Assembly (NCBI GenBank): GCA_963808705.1
Contig: CAWEHB010000008.1
Coordinates: 434,001-498,000 of the forward strand
Source: JASHPR01 sp963808705
Lineage (GTDB): Bacteria; Actinomycetota; Actinomycetes; Streptosporangiales; Streptosporangiaceae
Direction: 5' to 3'
Length of the DNA: 64,000 nucleotides
The notes beneath the pieces were generated by a model. That model was not told the DNA's origin. It saw only the letters and a program-made list of their open reading frames with translations, and did not search any database. How positions within the stretch are numbered: position 1 is the first letter of the stretch; the number at the start of each line of letters is the position of its first letter. This document shows positions 26,643 through 34,065 of the stretch, piece after piece. Made by a program: the position numbers and the translations under genes.

Positions 26643-27968
26643 CTATGACCCCTGCCGCCAGGACTCGAGATACTCCTTCTGAACGGGAGTCAGGTCGTCG
26701 ATCTCACCGCCAAGCGAGGCGAGCGCGAGCGTGGCGATCTGGGTGTCGATCTCGGCCGGTACCTCGTGCACGCCGGGCGGCAGACTGTTTTGCTCCCCAC
26801 CCCGGCCCTCCCTCCCGCCTTGGCCGGCCAGCCAGGCCAGTGCGAGCGCCTGCACCGCGAACGACAGGTCCATCACCGCGGCCGGGTTGCCCTCGGCGGC
26901 GACCAGGTTGACCACCCGGCCCTCGGCCAGCAGGATCAGCCGCCTGCCGTCAGGCAGGAGGTACTCGTCGGCATGCGGCCGGACGGCCGGGTGGACGGCG
27001 GCCGAAAGCTCGGCCAGCGCGCGCACGTCCACCTCGACATCGAAATGGCCGGCGTTGGCCAGGATCGCCCCGTCGCGCATCACCGCCATATGCCCGGGCC
27101 CGATCACGTCACGGGAACCCGTCGCCGTGATGAACACCTGCCCGATCGGTGCCGCCTGCGCCATCGGCAGCACCCGGAACCCCTGCATGAGCGCGGCCAG
27201 CGCGCGGACCGGGTCGACCTCGGTGATGATGACCTGGGCACCGAGCCCCCGGGCCCGCTCGGCGATCCCGCGGCCGCAGGGCCCGTAGCCGGCCACCACG
27301 ATGACCTGCCCGGCCAGCAAGGTGTTGGTGGCCCGGAGGATCCCGTCGATCACCGACTGCCCGGTGCCGTAGAAGTTGTCGAACATGCGCCGGGTGCGTG
27401 AGGCGTCCGCGGCCACCATCGGGAACGCGAGCGTGCCCTCGGCCGCCATCCGGCGCAGCCTGGCCACCCCGGTCGTGGTCGACTCGCAGCCGCCGCGCAC
27501 CCCCGCGAGCAACTCGGGGCGCTCGGCGTGCACCGTGTTCACCAGGTCGCAGCCATCGTCGATGACGAGGCCGGGCGCGGCGTCCAGGGTCCGGTGGATG
27601 TGCTGGTAATAGGTGCGACGGTCGACCCCGGCACGGGCGTGGACGGTGACCCCGGGGCAGGCGGCCAGGGCCGCCGCGATGTCGTCCTGGGTGGACAGCG
27701 GGTTGGACGCGGCCAGGTGCAGCCGCCCGCCGCCCGCCGTGAGCAGGTTCACCAGGACCGCGGTCTCCGCCGTCACGTGCAGGCAGGCGGCGATCGTGAG
27801 CCCGGCGAACGGCTGCTCCTGCTCGAAGACGCTGCGGATCAGGCCGAGCACGGGCATGGACCGCTCCGCCCATCCGATCCGGGCCAGGCCCGTGCCAGCC
27901 TGGCCCGGATCGGCGACCTCGGACTCGATGCTGCGCGGCGAGATGCCCGGCGGCGACCCGGAGGACAT
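26643..27968 (-). CDS. Second adenosylhomocysteinase, archaeal/thermophile-type, divergent active site
   Basis: 441 residues; ATG 27968 lies two bases after the ahcY stop (TGA GC ATG), so it is coupled to it. It follows the shorter archaeal/Thermotoga SAHase pattern, not the bacterial one: FDNFYGTGQSVIDGI, VVAGYGPCGRGIAERARGLGA (NAD loop), ANAGHFDVEVDV and a C-terminal LTPVQKEYLESW in place of KPDHYRY. Conserved: HVT substrate loop, DDGCD, CESTTTG Glu, His in NAGHF. Changed: in the N-D-x-x-T-K segment it reads D-A-S-R-T-R, so the lysine that acts on the ribose 3'-OH is Arg. It has a Gly/Arg-rich insertion (GQGGREGRGGEQ) near the C-terminus. Could be a slow SAHase, act on a related nucleoside, or be regulatory. 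Confidence 0.85.
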   Translation of the reverse strand: MSSGSPPGISPRSIESEVADPGQAGTGLARIGWAERSMPVLGLIRSVFEQEQPFAGLTIAACLHVTAETAVLVNLLTAGGGRLHLAASNPLSTQDDIAAALAACPGVTVHARAGVDRRTYYQHIHRTLDAAPGLVIDDGCDLVNTVHAERPELLAGVRGGCESTTTGVARLRRMAAEGTLAFPMVAADASRTRRMFDNFYGTGQSVIDGILRATNTLLAGQVIVVAGYGPCGRGIAERARGLGAQVIITEVDPVRALAALMQGFRVLPMAQAAPIGQVFITATGSRDVIGPGHMAVMRDGAILANAGHFDVEVDVRALAELSAAVHPAVRPHADEYLLPDGRRLILLAEGRVVNLVAAEGNPAAVMDLSFAVQALALAWLAGQGGREGRGGEQNSLPPGVHEVPAEIDTQIATLALASLGGEIDDLTPVQKEYLESWRQGS

Positions 27969-27970
27969 GC

Positions 27971-29416
27971 TCAGTAGCGGTAGTGGTCCGGCTTGTAGGG
28001 GCCCTCGACCGGCACGCCGATGTAGCTGGCCTGCTCCTTGGTCAGGGTGGTGAGCCGCACGCCGAGCGCGTCCAGGTGCAGCCGGGCCACCTTCTCGTCC
28101 AGGTGCTTGGGGAGCACGTGGACCCCCAGCGGGTACTCCTCGCCCCGGGTGAACAGCTCGATCTGGGCGATGACCTGGTTGGTGAAGCTGTTCGACATCA
28201 CGAAGCTGGGATGTCCGGTGGCGTTGCCCAGGTTCAGCAGCCGCCCCTCGGACAGGACGATCACCGAGTGCCCGTCCGGGAAGGTCCACTCGTCCACCTG
28301 CGGCTTGATGTTGGTCCTGCGGATCCCGGGCCGCCGGGCCAGGCCCGCCATGTCGATCTCGTTGTCGAAATGGCCGATGTTGCCGACGATTGCCTGGTGC
28401 TTCATCTGGCTCATGTGCTCGGCCGTGATGATGTTGTAGTTGCCGGTCGCGGAGATGAAGATGTCGGCGCTGGCCACGACGTCCTCCAGGCGCGCGACCT
28501 GGAAGCCGTCCATGGCCGCCTGCAGCGCGCAGATCGGGTCGATCTCGGTGACGATCACCCGGGCGCCCTGGCCGCGCAGCGACTCCGCGCAGCCCTTGCC
28601 CACGTCGCCGTAGCCGCACACCACCGCGACCTTGCCGCCGATCAGCACGTCGGTGGCCCGGTTGATGCCGTCCACCAGCGAGTGCCTGCAGCCGTACTTG
28701 TTGTCGAACTTCGACTTGGTCACCGAGTCGTTGACGTTGATCGCCGGGAACCTGAGCGTGCCGGCCGACGCCATCTCGTACAGCCGGTGCACACCGGTCG
28801 TGGTCTCCTCGGTGACCCCCTTGATCTGCGCGGCGGCCGCGGTCCACTTGCCCGGGTCGGCGGCCTTGGAGGCGCGCAGCACGGACAGCACGACCTGCCA
28901 CTCTTCGGGGTCGTCGTCGGCCGCCTCCGGCACCGAGCCGACGGCCTCGAACTCCGCGCCCTTGTGCACCAGCAGCGTGGCGTCCCCGCCGTCGTCCAGC
29001 AGCATGTTCGGCCCGGGTTCCCCGGGCCAGGTGAGCGCCTGCTCGGTGCACCACCAGTACTCCGGCAGGGTCTCGCCCTTCCAGGCGAATACCGGGATGC
29101 CCTTCGGATCCTCCGGGGTGCCGTCCGGGCCCACGGCGACCGCCGCCGCCGCGTGGTCCTGGGTCGAGAAGATGTTGCAGCTCGCCCAGCGGACCTGGGC
29201 CCCGAGCGCCACCAGCGTCTCGATCAGCACCGCGGTCTGGATGGTCATGTGCAGCGAGCCGGTGATCCTGGCGCCGCGCAGCGGCTGAGAGCGGGCGAAT
29301 TCCTCCCGGACGGCCATCAGTCCGGGCATCTCATGCTCGGCCAGCCGGATCTCTTTCCGGCCGAACTCGGCGAGCGACAGGTCGGCGACCCTGAACGGGA
29401 CGGCTTCGGTAGGCAT
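27971..29416 (-). CDS. ahcY: Adenosylhomocysteinase (S-adenosyl-L-homocysteine hydrolase)
   Basis: 481 residues from ATG 29416, with GAGGAG upstream; the open frame continues to 29572 but lacks a site. Hydrolyses SAH to adenosine and homocysteine with bound NAD. Complete bacterial-type motif set: SLHMTIQTA, LDDGGDAT, KGVTEETTTGVHRLYEM, NVNDSVTKSKFDNKYGC (catalytic Lys, Asp, Cys), NAD loop GYGDVGKG, IGHFDNEIDM and the C-terminal KPDHYRY that reaches into the partner subunit. Includes the roughly 40-residue insertion (DGTPEDPKGIPVFAWKGE region) typical of mycobacterial enzymes. First gene of a predicted ahcY-ahcY2-mtnA-mtrA-mtrB-lpqB unit. Confidence 0.97.
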   Translation of the reverse strand: MPTEAVPFRVADLSLAEFGRKEIRLAEHEMPGLMAVREEFARSQPLRGARITGSLHMTIQTAVLIETLVALGAQVRWASCNIFSTQDHAAAAVAVGPDGTPEDPKGIPVFAWKGETLPEYWWCTEQALTWPGEPGPNMLLDDGGDATLLVHKGAEFEAVGSVPEAADDDPEEWQVVLSVLRASKAADPGKWTAAAAQIKGVTEETTTGVHRLYEMASAGTLRFPAINVNDSVTKSKFDNKYGCRHSLVDGINRATDVLIGGKVAVVCGYGDVGKGCAESLRGQGARVIVTEIDPICALQAAMDGFQVARLEDVVASADIFISATGNYNIITAEHMSQMKHQAIVGNIGHFDNEIDMAGLARRPGIRRTNIKPQVDEWTFPDGHSVIVLSEGRLLNLGNATGHPSFVMSNSFTNQVIAQIELFTRGEEYPLGVHVLPKHLDEKVARLHLDALGVRLTTLTKEQASYIGVPVEGPYKPDHYRY

Positions 29417-29537
29417 CGGCACTCCTCTGGCTCCAGCGCGGATCTTTCTCGGTTGACACCCCGACGCTACGGGAGGAGGGCCGGTGATCGCACGCCGGAT
29501 GGGCTGTTTCTGACAAGAGATTGTAAGATTTAGTGCT

Positions 29538-30017
29538 ATGCGCATCACGGAGGCCGCGCAGCGCCTCGGCACCTCGCCGCGAATGCTCCGCTACCGGGAC
29601 TCCCTGGGCCTGCTGCCGACGGTCCGCGAGCAGCCGCCGCGCCGGCTGGTCCGCCCGGTACCGGCCGCGCCCGCCGCCGCGGCGCCGTCCGCGGCCGTGG
29701 CCCCGGCGCGGTCCGCGCCCGCGGCGCCGGCGCCGTCCGTCGCCGCGGCGCCGCACCGGCAGTTCGGCGAGCGTGACCTGGACGCGGTCGCGCTCGCGCT
29801 GGCGATCGAGCACCGCTACGACGTCAGCCCTGCCGCGCTGGCGTTCGGCCTCCGCGTGCTCACCGAGCCCGGGGTCCGGGCCGAGGTGGCCGAGCTCGGC
29901 CGGAGGATCGGCCGCATCCAGGCGCCCGCCGCCCGCGCGCTCGACTTCGAGCAGGAGCGGGCGCTCCGCTTGCTCAGCATGTCCAGGCACCCCCAGCGCA
30001 CCCCTGGCCGCCGCTGA
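29538..30017 (+). CDS. MerR-like regulator with Ala/Pro-rich linker
   Basis: 159 residues. The N-terminus is a MerR helix-turn-helix (MRITEAAQRLGTSPRMLRYRDSLGLLPTVRE), but where the usual wing and second DNA-contact helix would follow there is a 45-residue low-complexity stretch of Ala, Pro, Val and Ser. After it comes FGERDLDAVALALAIEHRYDVSPAALAFGLRVL and a helix ending in RRIGRIQ. The start is ATG 29538; TAAGAT about 14 bases upstream suggests a leaderless transcript. It is divergent from ahcY with a 121-bp gap, so it might control the SAH/methylthioadenosine-mtrAB unit (inference from position only). Confidence 0.75.
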   Translation: MRITEAAQRLGTSPRMLRYRDSLGLLPTVREQPPRRLVRPVPAAPAAAAPSAAVAPARSAPAAPAPSVAAAPHRQFGERDLDAVALALAIEHRYDVSPAALAFGLRVLTEPGVRAEVAELGRRIGRIQAPAARALDFEQERALRLLSMSRHPQRTPGRR

Positions 30018-30114
30018 CTCCAGCGCCCATCCCCCCGCGCGGCTTCCCCGCCCGTCGCGGCTTCCCCTGCCCCGGTCCGCGGCCGCTGCGCGGGCTCGGC
30101 CGACCCTGCGAGCG

Positions 30115-31146
30115 CTAGCTGGGGCGGTCGCGGCGCGGGGCGCGAAGGGAGGAGCGGGCTGGGGAACGTGGCGGGGAACGGCGGGCGGCCCGGACCGCGG
30201 GGTCGGCGAGGTCCGCACGCGCTTCCTGGTACAGATCGGGCTCCAGGTAGACCAGCTCGGCGATCGGCACCGCGGCCCGGACCCTGCGTTCCGCTGTGTC
30301 GATGCCCGCGACCAGGGCGGCGGCACTCTGCTTGCGGCTCACCGCGATCTTCGCGCCCACCAGCAGCGTCTCCGGGCCGACGTGCAGGGTACGCAGGTGA
30401 ATGACCCGCTCTACCTCGGGGCCGTCCTCCAGGGCCGCCACGATGGCCCGCTCCACGTCGGCATCGGCCGACTCCCCGATGAGCAGGCTCTTCATCTCGA
30501 CCGCCAGGATCACCGCCACGGACCCGAGCAGGGCGCCGATCCCCAGCGAGCCCGCGCCGTCCCAGCGCCCGTTGCCGGTGATCCAGGTCAGCACCACCCC
30601 GCAGAAGGCCAGCGCCAGCCCGATCAGCGCCGCGAAGTCCTCGAGCAGCACCGCGGGCAGTTCGGGGGCCTTGGCCCGCCGGATGAAGCTGGACCAGGCG
30701 CGCCGCCCCCGGGACTGATTCGACTCGATGATCGCGGTCCGGAACGAGAACCCCTCGAGGATGCCCGCGATGCCGAGCACAACCAGGGCCACCACGGGCG
30801 AATCGAGCGACTCGGGGTGGAGAATCCGATGCACGCCCTCGTAGAGGGAGAACGCGGCACCGAGGGTGAACAGTAGAAGCGCTACCAGGAACCCGTAGAA
30901 GTAGCGTTCGGCGCCGAAGCCGAACTGGTGCTCCTCGGTCTCCTCGCGCCGCGCCCGCCTCCGGCCGATGAGCAGCAGTGCCTGGTTACCCGAGTCGGCG
31001 ACCGAGTGGACGGATTCGGCCAGCATCGACGCCGACCCGGTGATCACGAACGCGGCGAACTTCGTGGCGGCGATGCCGACATTGGCCGCGAACGCCGCGA
31101 GTACGGTCCGCACGCCGCTCTCCGCGGGACTCTGCCCGGCGCTCAT
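30115..31146 (-). CDS. Cation diffusion facilitator (CDF) transporter
   Basis: 343 residues with six hydrophobic helices and a cytosolic C-terminal domain. CDF signature: ITGSASMLAESVHSVADSGNQALLLIG in helix 2 (metal Ser/Asp), the HQFGFGAERYFYGF stretch and EDFAALIGLALAF in helix 5, which has Asp but no His in the usual H-x-x-x-D. The C-terminal domain (VEMKSLLIGE...HVGPETLLVGAKIAV) is the dimerising ferredoxin-like part. Likely Zn2+, Fe2+ or Mn2+ efflux; the metal cannot be told. The last 30 residues are a very basic Arg/Pro/Ser tail. Precedes nothing in its direction until the convergent MerR-like gene. Confidence 0.9.
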   Translation of the reverse strand: MSAGQSPAESGVRTVLAAFAANVGIAATKFAAFVITGSASMLAESVHSVADSGNQALLLIGRRRARREETEEHQFGFGAERYFYGFLVALLLFTLGAAFSLYEGVHRILHPESLDSPVVALVVLGIAGILEGFSFRTAIIESNQSRGRRAWSSFIRRAKAPELPAVLLEDFAALIGLALAFCGVVLTWITGNGRWDGAGSLGIGALLGSVAVILAVEMKSLLIGESADADVERAIVAALEDGPEVERVIHLRTLHVGPETLLVGAKIAVSRKQSAAALVAGIDTAERRVRAAVPIAELVYLEPDLYQEARADLADPAVRAARRSPPRSPARSSLRAPRRDRPS

Positions 31147-31174
31147 GGACGCTCAGGCCGGCCTGCGGCCGCGG

Positions 31175-31357
31175 CTAGCCCTTGGCCGGGTCGCGCGCCT
31201 CGTCGACGAGCATGACGGGGATGTCATCGCGCACGGGGTAGGCCAGGCCGCAGTCCGCCCCGGTGCAGACCAGTTCGCTGGCCTCTTCGTCGACGCGTAC
31301 CGGAGCGTGGCACTTCGGGCAGACCAGGATCTCGAGCAGCCAGTCATCGATCTTCAC
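31175..31357 (-). CDS. Trm112-family zinc-ribbon protein
   Basis: 60 residues, start GTG 31357 with GGGAGATG just upstream. Pattern: IDDWLLEILVCPKCHAPVRVD then ELVCTGADCGLAYPVRDDIPVMLVDEA, with four Cys that can hold one zinc. Trm112/YcaR-family proteins activate methyltransferases in eukaryotes and are small stand-alone proteins in bacteria. It sits 28 bp upstream of the CDF transporter and downstream of manB, co-directional with both, an order conserved in actinobacteria. The spacer to manB is filled by copy C of the junction element. Confidence 0.9.
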   Translation of the reverse strand: MKIDDWLLEILVCPKCHAPVRVDEEASELVCTGADCGLAYPVRDDIPVMLVDEARDPAKG

Positions 31358-31417
31358 TGCATCTCCCTTGGTGTCGAAGGAGGGACGGCACGGCTCCACC
31401 TAGTCGGCATCACCGTG

Positions 31418-31527
31418 CTTCCTCGTTCGCTCGCCTCCGGGGCGCCTTGAGGCGTCCCCTTCCCTCGCCACTCGGTCGCACGCTCCCTCGCTCCTCAGTC
31501 CAGGCGACGCCGCGCCCCTCCGGCTCA
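31418..31527 (-). repeat. Dispersed junction element, copy C (manB/Trm112)
   Basis: Read on the minus strand from the manB stop: TGAGCCGGAGGGGCGCGGCG, TCGCCTGGACTGAGGAGCGA, GGGAGC...CGACCGAGTGG, CGAGGGAAGGGGACGCC, then TCAAGGCGCCCCGGAGGCGA. It has the same first blocks as copy A but replaces the G-rich module with a GACGCC-TCAA-GGCGCC hairpin, as in copy E. The first TGA of the element is the manB stop codon itself. Confidence 0.82.
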
Positions 31528-32874
31528 CTCACCGTGCACGATACGCAGGACCTGGTCGCGGACGTCGATCAGGGTCTCCTCGTCGGGTGCCTCGACGTTG
31601 AGCCTGAGCAGCGGCTCGGTGTTCGACGGGCGCAGGTTGAACCACCAGCCGCCGCGTGCGACGGTCAGGCCGTCGAGTTCGTCCATCCAGACGCCATCGG
31701 TGCCCGCGAAGGCAGCGCGGACCCGCTCCGTGGCGCCCCGCTGGTCGCGGACCTCGCTGTTGATCTCGCCCGACGACCGGTACCGCGCGTACGCCGACAG
31801 CAGCGTGGACAGCGGCCCGTCCTGCGATCCGAGCGCGGCGAGCACGTGCAGGGCGGCCAGCATGCCCGAGTCGGCGAACCAGAAGTCGCGGAAGTAGAAA
31901 TGCCCGGAATGCTCGCCGCCGAAGATCGCCCCGGCCGCGGCCATCTGCGCCTTGATGAAGGAGTGCCCGACCCGCGTCCGCACCGGGGTGCCGCCGTGGG
32001 CAGACACGATCTCCGGGACGGCCCGCGAGGTGATCAGGTTGTGAATGATGGTGGCGCCCGGCTCCCTGGCCAGCTCGGCCACTGCGATCAGCGCGGTCAG
32101 CACGGAGGGCGAGACGATCTCGCCCCGCTCGTCGACCACGAAGCAGCGGTCGGCGTCGCCATCGAAGGCCAGGCCGATGTCCGCGCCGGAATCGAGGACG
32201 GCCCGCCGCAGGTCGGCCAGGTTCTTCGGCTCGATCGGATTCGCCTCGTGATTCGGGAACGTGCCGTCCAGTTCGAAGTAGAGCGGCACGAGGCTGATCG
32301 GCAGCCCCTCGAACACCTTGGGCACCGTGTGGCCCGCCATGCCGTTGCCCGCGTCCACGGCCACCTTCAGCGGGCGGATGCCGGACAGGTCCACCAGGGT
32401 CTTGAGGTGGGCCGCGTACCCGGACAGCAGGTCGCGCCGGGTCATGGTCCCCGGCGCGCCCCGGCCCGGCGGCACGCCGCCCTCGGCCATCGTGCGCAGT
32501 TCCGCGAGACCGGTATCGGAGCCGACCGGCCTCGCCCCCTCCCGGCAGAGCTTGATGCCGTTGTACCTGGCCGGGTTGTGGCTGGCAGTGATCATCGCGC
32601 CCGGGATGCCGAGGCTGCCGCTCGCGTAGTAGAGCATGTCGGTCGAGCCCAGCCCGCCGGACACCACGTCGGCTCCCTGGGAGGCCGCGCCGAGCCCGAA
32701 GGCCTCGGCCAGCGGCACGGAGGAGGTGCGCATGTCGTGTACGGTCACGACGGCGGGCGCGCCGGTCAGCCGCGCAAAGGCCGCGCCGACGGCCTGCGCC
32801 ACGCTCTCGTCGAACTCGTCGGGCACCGTTCCGCGGATGTCATATGCCTTGAAGATCTTCGCGTACTCGGCCAC
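31525..32874 (-). CDS. manB: Phosphomannomutase/phosphoglucomutase
   Basis: 449 residues from GTG 32874 (GGAGG nine bases upstream). Interconverts mannose-6-phosphate and mannose-1-phosphate, feeding GDP-mannose for glycolipids and glycans. Four-domain alpha-D-phosphohexomutase: AYDIRGTVPDEF N-terminus, phospho-Ser in ITASHNPARYNGIK, metal loop FDGDADRCF, sugar-recognition GGEHSGHFYFRD and phosphate-binding RPSNTEPLLRLN. Same neighbourhood as Rv3257c (manB) and Rv3258c in M. tuberculosis. Works upstream of the pyrophosphorylase-like gene at 46.7-47.9 kb. Confidence 0.95.
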   Translation of the reverse strand: MAEYAKIFKAYDIRGTVPDEFDESVAQAVGAAFARLTGAPAVVTVHDMRTSSVPLAEAFGLGAASQGADVVSGGLGSTDMLYYASGSLGIPGAMITASHNPARYNGIKLCREGARPVGSDTGLAELRTMAEGGVPPGRGAPGTMTRRDLLSGYAAHLKTLVDLSGIRPLKVAVDAGNGMAGHTVPKVFEGLPISLVPLYFELDGTFPNHEANPIEPKNLADLRRAVLDSGADIGLAFDGDADRCFVVDERGEIVSPSVLTALIAVAELAREPGATIIHNLITSRAVPEIVSAHGGTPVRTRVGHSFIKAQMAAAGAIFGGEHSGHFYFRDFWFADSGMLAALHVLAALGSQDGPLSTLLSAYARYRSSGEINSEVRDQRGATERVRAAFAGTDGVWMDELDGLTVARGGWWFNLRPSNTEPLLRLNVEAPDEETLIDVRDQVLRIVHGE

Positions 32875-33012
32875 TAGGAATTGCCTCCAGTGGTTACCTT
32901 CAGCGGTTTGGGGTTGCCTTCCGCGCCTGGCTGTCCTGGTCGCGGGCGCGCTCGACCACGATGGACGGACACCGAGCCTACCGGGACGCCACTCCGGCGG
33001 AGCCACGCCGCC

Positions 33013-33378
33013 CTAGCGCAGCCCGGTGTCTTGCGGTGACGAACGCAGCACCCGGAGATGGCCGCGACGGCCGACCTCGACACCCTGCCCGACGGGCTCG
33101 CCGTCCGCGCGCGGCGTCGTCGCCTCCATGACCGCGTTGGCCAGCGCCTCCAGGTCGTCCTCCGGCTCCTCGGCGGGACCGTCCGGAAGGCGGACCACCT
33201 CCCAGCCGATGGGCACGGTCATCCGGTCGGCATGGGCGGCGCACAGGTCATAGCAGTGCGGTTCGACGTAGGCGGCCAGCGGGCCGAGAACGGCCGTGGA
33301 GTCGCGGTAGACATAGGTGAGCGTGTGCACCGCGGCCTGCTTGCACGCGGGCCTGCTACAGCGACGAGAACTCAACAT
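33013..33378 (-). CDS. DUF3499 family protein
   Basis: 121 residues. Starts RRCSRPACKQAAVHTLTYVYRDSTAVLGPLA and continues VEPHCYDLCAAHADRMTVPIGWEVVRL; the Cys pairs C-x4-C and C-x2-C plus His look like a zinc ribbon. This matches actinobacterial DUF3499 (Rv3258c type), always near manB and whiB2. The rest is an acidic helix and a Gly/Arg-rich tail. Function unknown. It is about 138 bp upstream of manB, same strand. Confidence 0.88.
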   Translation of the reverse strand: MLSSRRCSRPACKQAAVHTLTYVYRDSTAVLGPLAAYVEPHCYDLCAAHADRMTVPIGWEVVRLPDGPAEEPEDDLEALANAVMEATTPRADGEPVGQGVEVGRRGHLRVLRSSPQDTGLR

Positions 33379-33564
33379 CCCGCCTCCCTCATGACCGCGG
33401 CGACGGCGGGTGAGCGAGTCCCGCGGCAGGCAGGCTCACGCAGGTCGCTCACAACGGCTGACGGTATCGATCTGCGGGCGGTAACGCCATCACCCAGGGC
33501 ACTCCGCGCGATCGTGTCTCGAGAGCTCACCCCGCCCCCGGCCGCCCGGATACTCTCGGTAACT

Positions 33565-34047
33565 GTGAATGATGGCAGCGGCCCGCTTCCCGGGGACCGG
33601 CGGGCAGCGCGGATCAGGCGGCGGGACTCCCGCGGCCGGGGCTTGCGCGGCACGCTCACCCCGCAGGACCTGCCGCTCTACCGGAGCCGCGCGCAGCGCT
33701 TCGACGACCTGGTGCTCGAGGCCGTCGCGCAGCTCGAGCCGCGCTGGGAGGCGGAGCTGTCCGGCGTTGAGTTCGCGGTCGAGGAGATCCCGGCCGCCGA
33801 CCTGCCCGACGACGAGCCGGATCCGGTGCCGCTGGCCCGGCTCGATCCCGGGTCGCCCGCGGCCGACGACCCGCGGCATCCTGCCCGCCCGGCTCGCATC
33901 GTGCTGTACCGGCGTCCGCTGATGGCCCGCGCCGACGACGAGGACGACCTCGGCGAGCTGGTGCTTGACGTGGTCGTCGAGGAGTTCGCGCGGCTGCTCG
34001 GCGTTGACCCGCAGGCGGTCGACCCGGGCTACCCGGACGAGGACTGA
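33565..34047 (+). CDS. Metallopeptidase-family protein with degenerate HExxH
   Basis: 160 residues from GTG 33565. Matches the small zincin-like family PF06262 (Rv3259 type): RRDSRGRGLRGTL, FDDLVLEAVAQLEPRW, FAVEEIPAADLP, and RIVLYRRPLMARADDEDDLGELVLDVVVEEFARLLGVDP. In active relatives the last helix carries H-E-x-x-H; here the first His is Glu-preceded (VVVEEFARLLG) and both His are missing, so zinc catalysis is not expected. This loss is usual in actinobacterial members. Divergent from DUF3499, convergent with the DUF5719 gene (18-bp gap). Confidence 0.82.
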   Translation: MNDGSGPLPGDRRAARIRRRDSRGRGLRGTLTPQDLPLYRSRAQRFDDLVLEAVAQLEPRWEAELSGVEFAVEEIPAADLPDDEPDPVPLARLDPGSPAADDPRHPARPARIVLYRRPLMARADDEDDLGELVLDVVVEEFARLLGVDPQAVDPGYPDED

Positions 34048-34065
34048 CCCGGAGGCTCGGGGTCG

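Noticed and set aside
26643..29054. 803-codon minus-strand frame joining the second SAHase to upstream sequence
   Set aside because: The first part overlaps ahcY in a different frame and is low-complexity; the paralogue's own ATG two bases after the ahcY stop is the natural start.
29417..29537. SAH riboswitch ahead of ahcY
   Set aside because: I looked for the conserved SAH-riboswitch core in the 121-bp leader and did not find it; only weak promoter-like hexamers are visible.
33565..34047. Active zinc metallopeptidase
   Set aside because: The family match is good, but the HExxH helix lacks its histidines, so I call it a degenerate member and do not claim activity.
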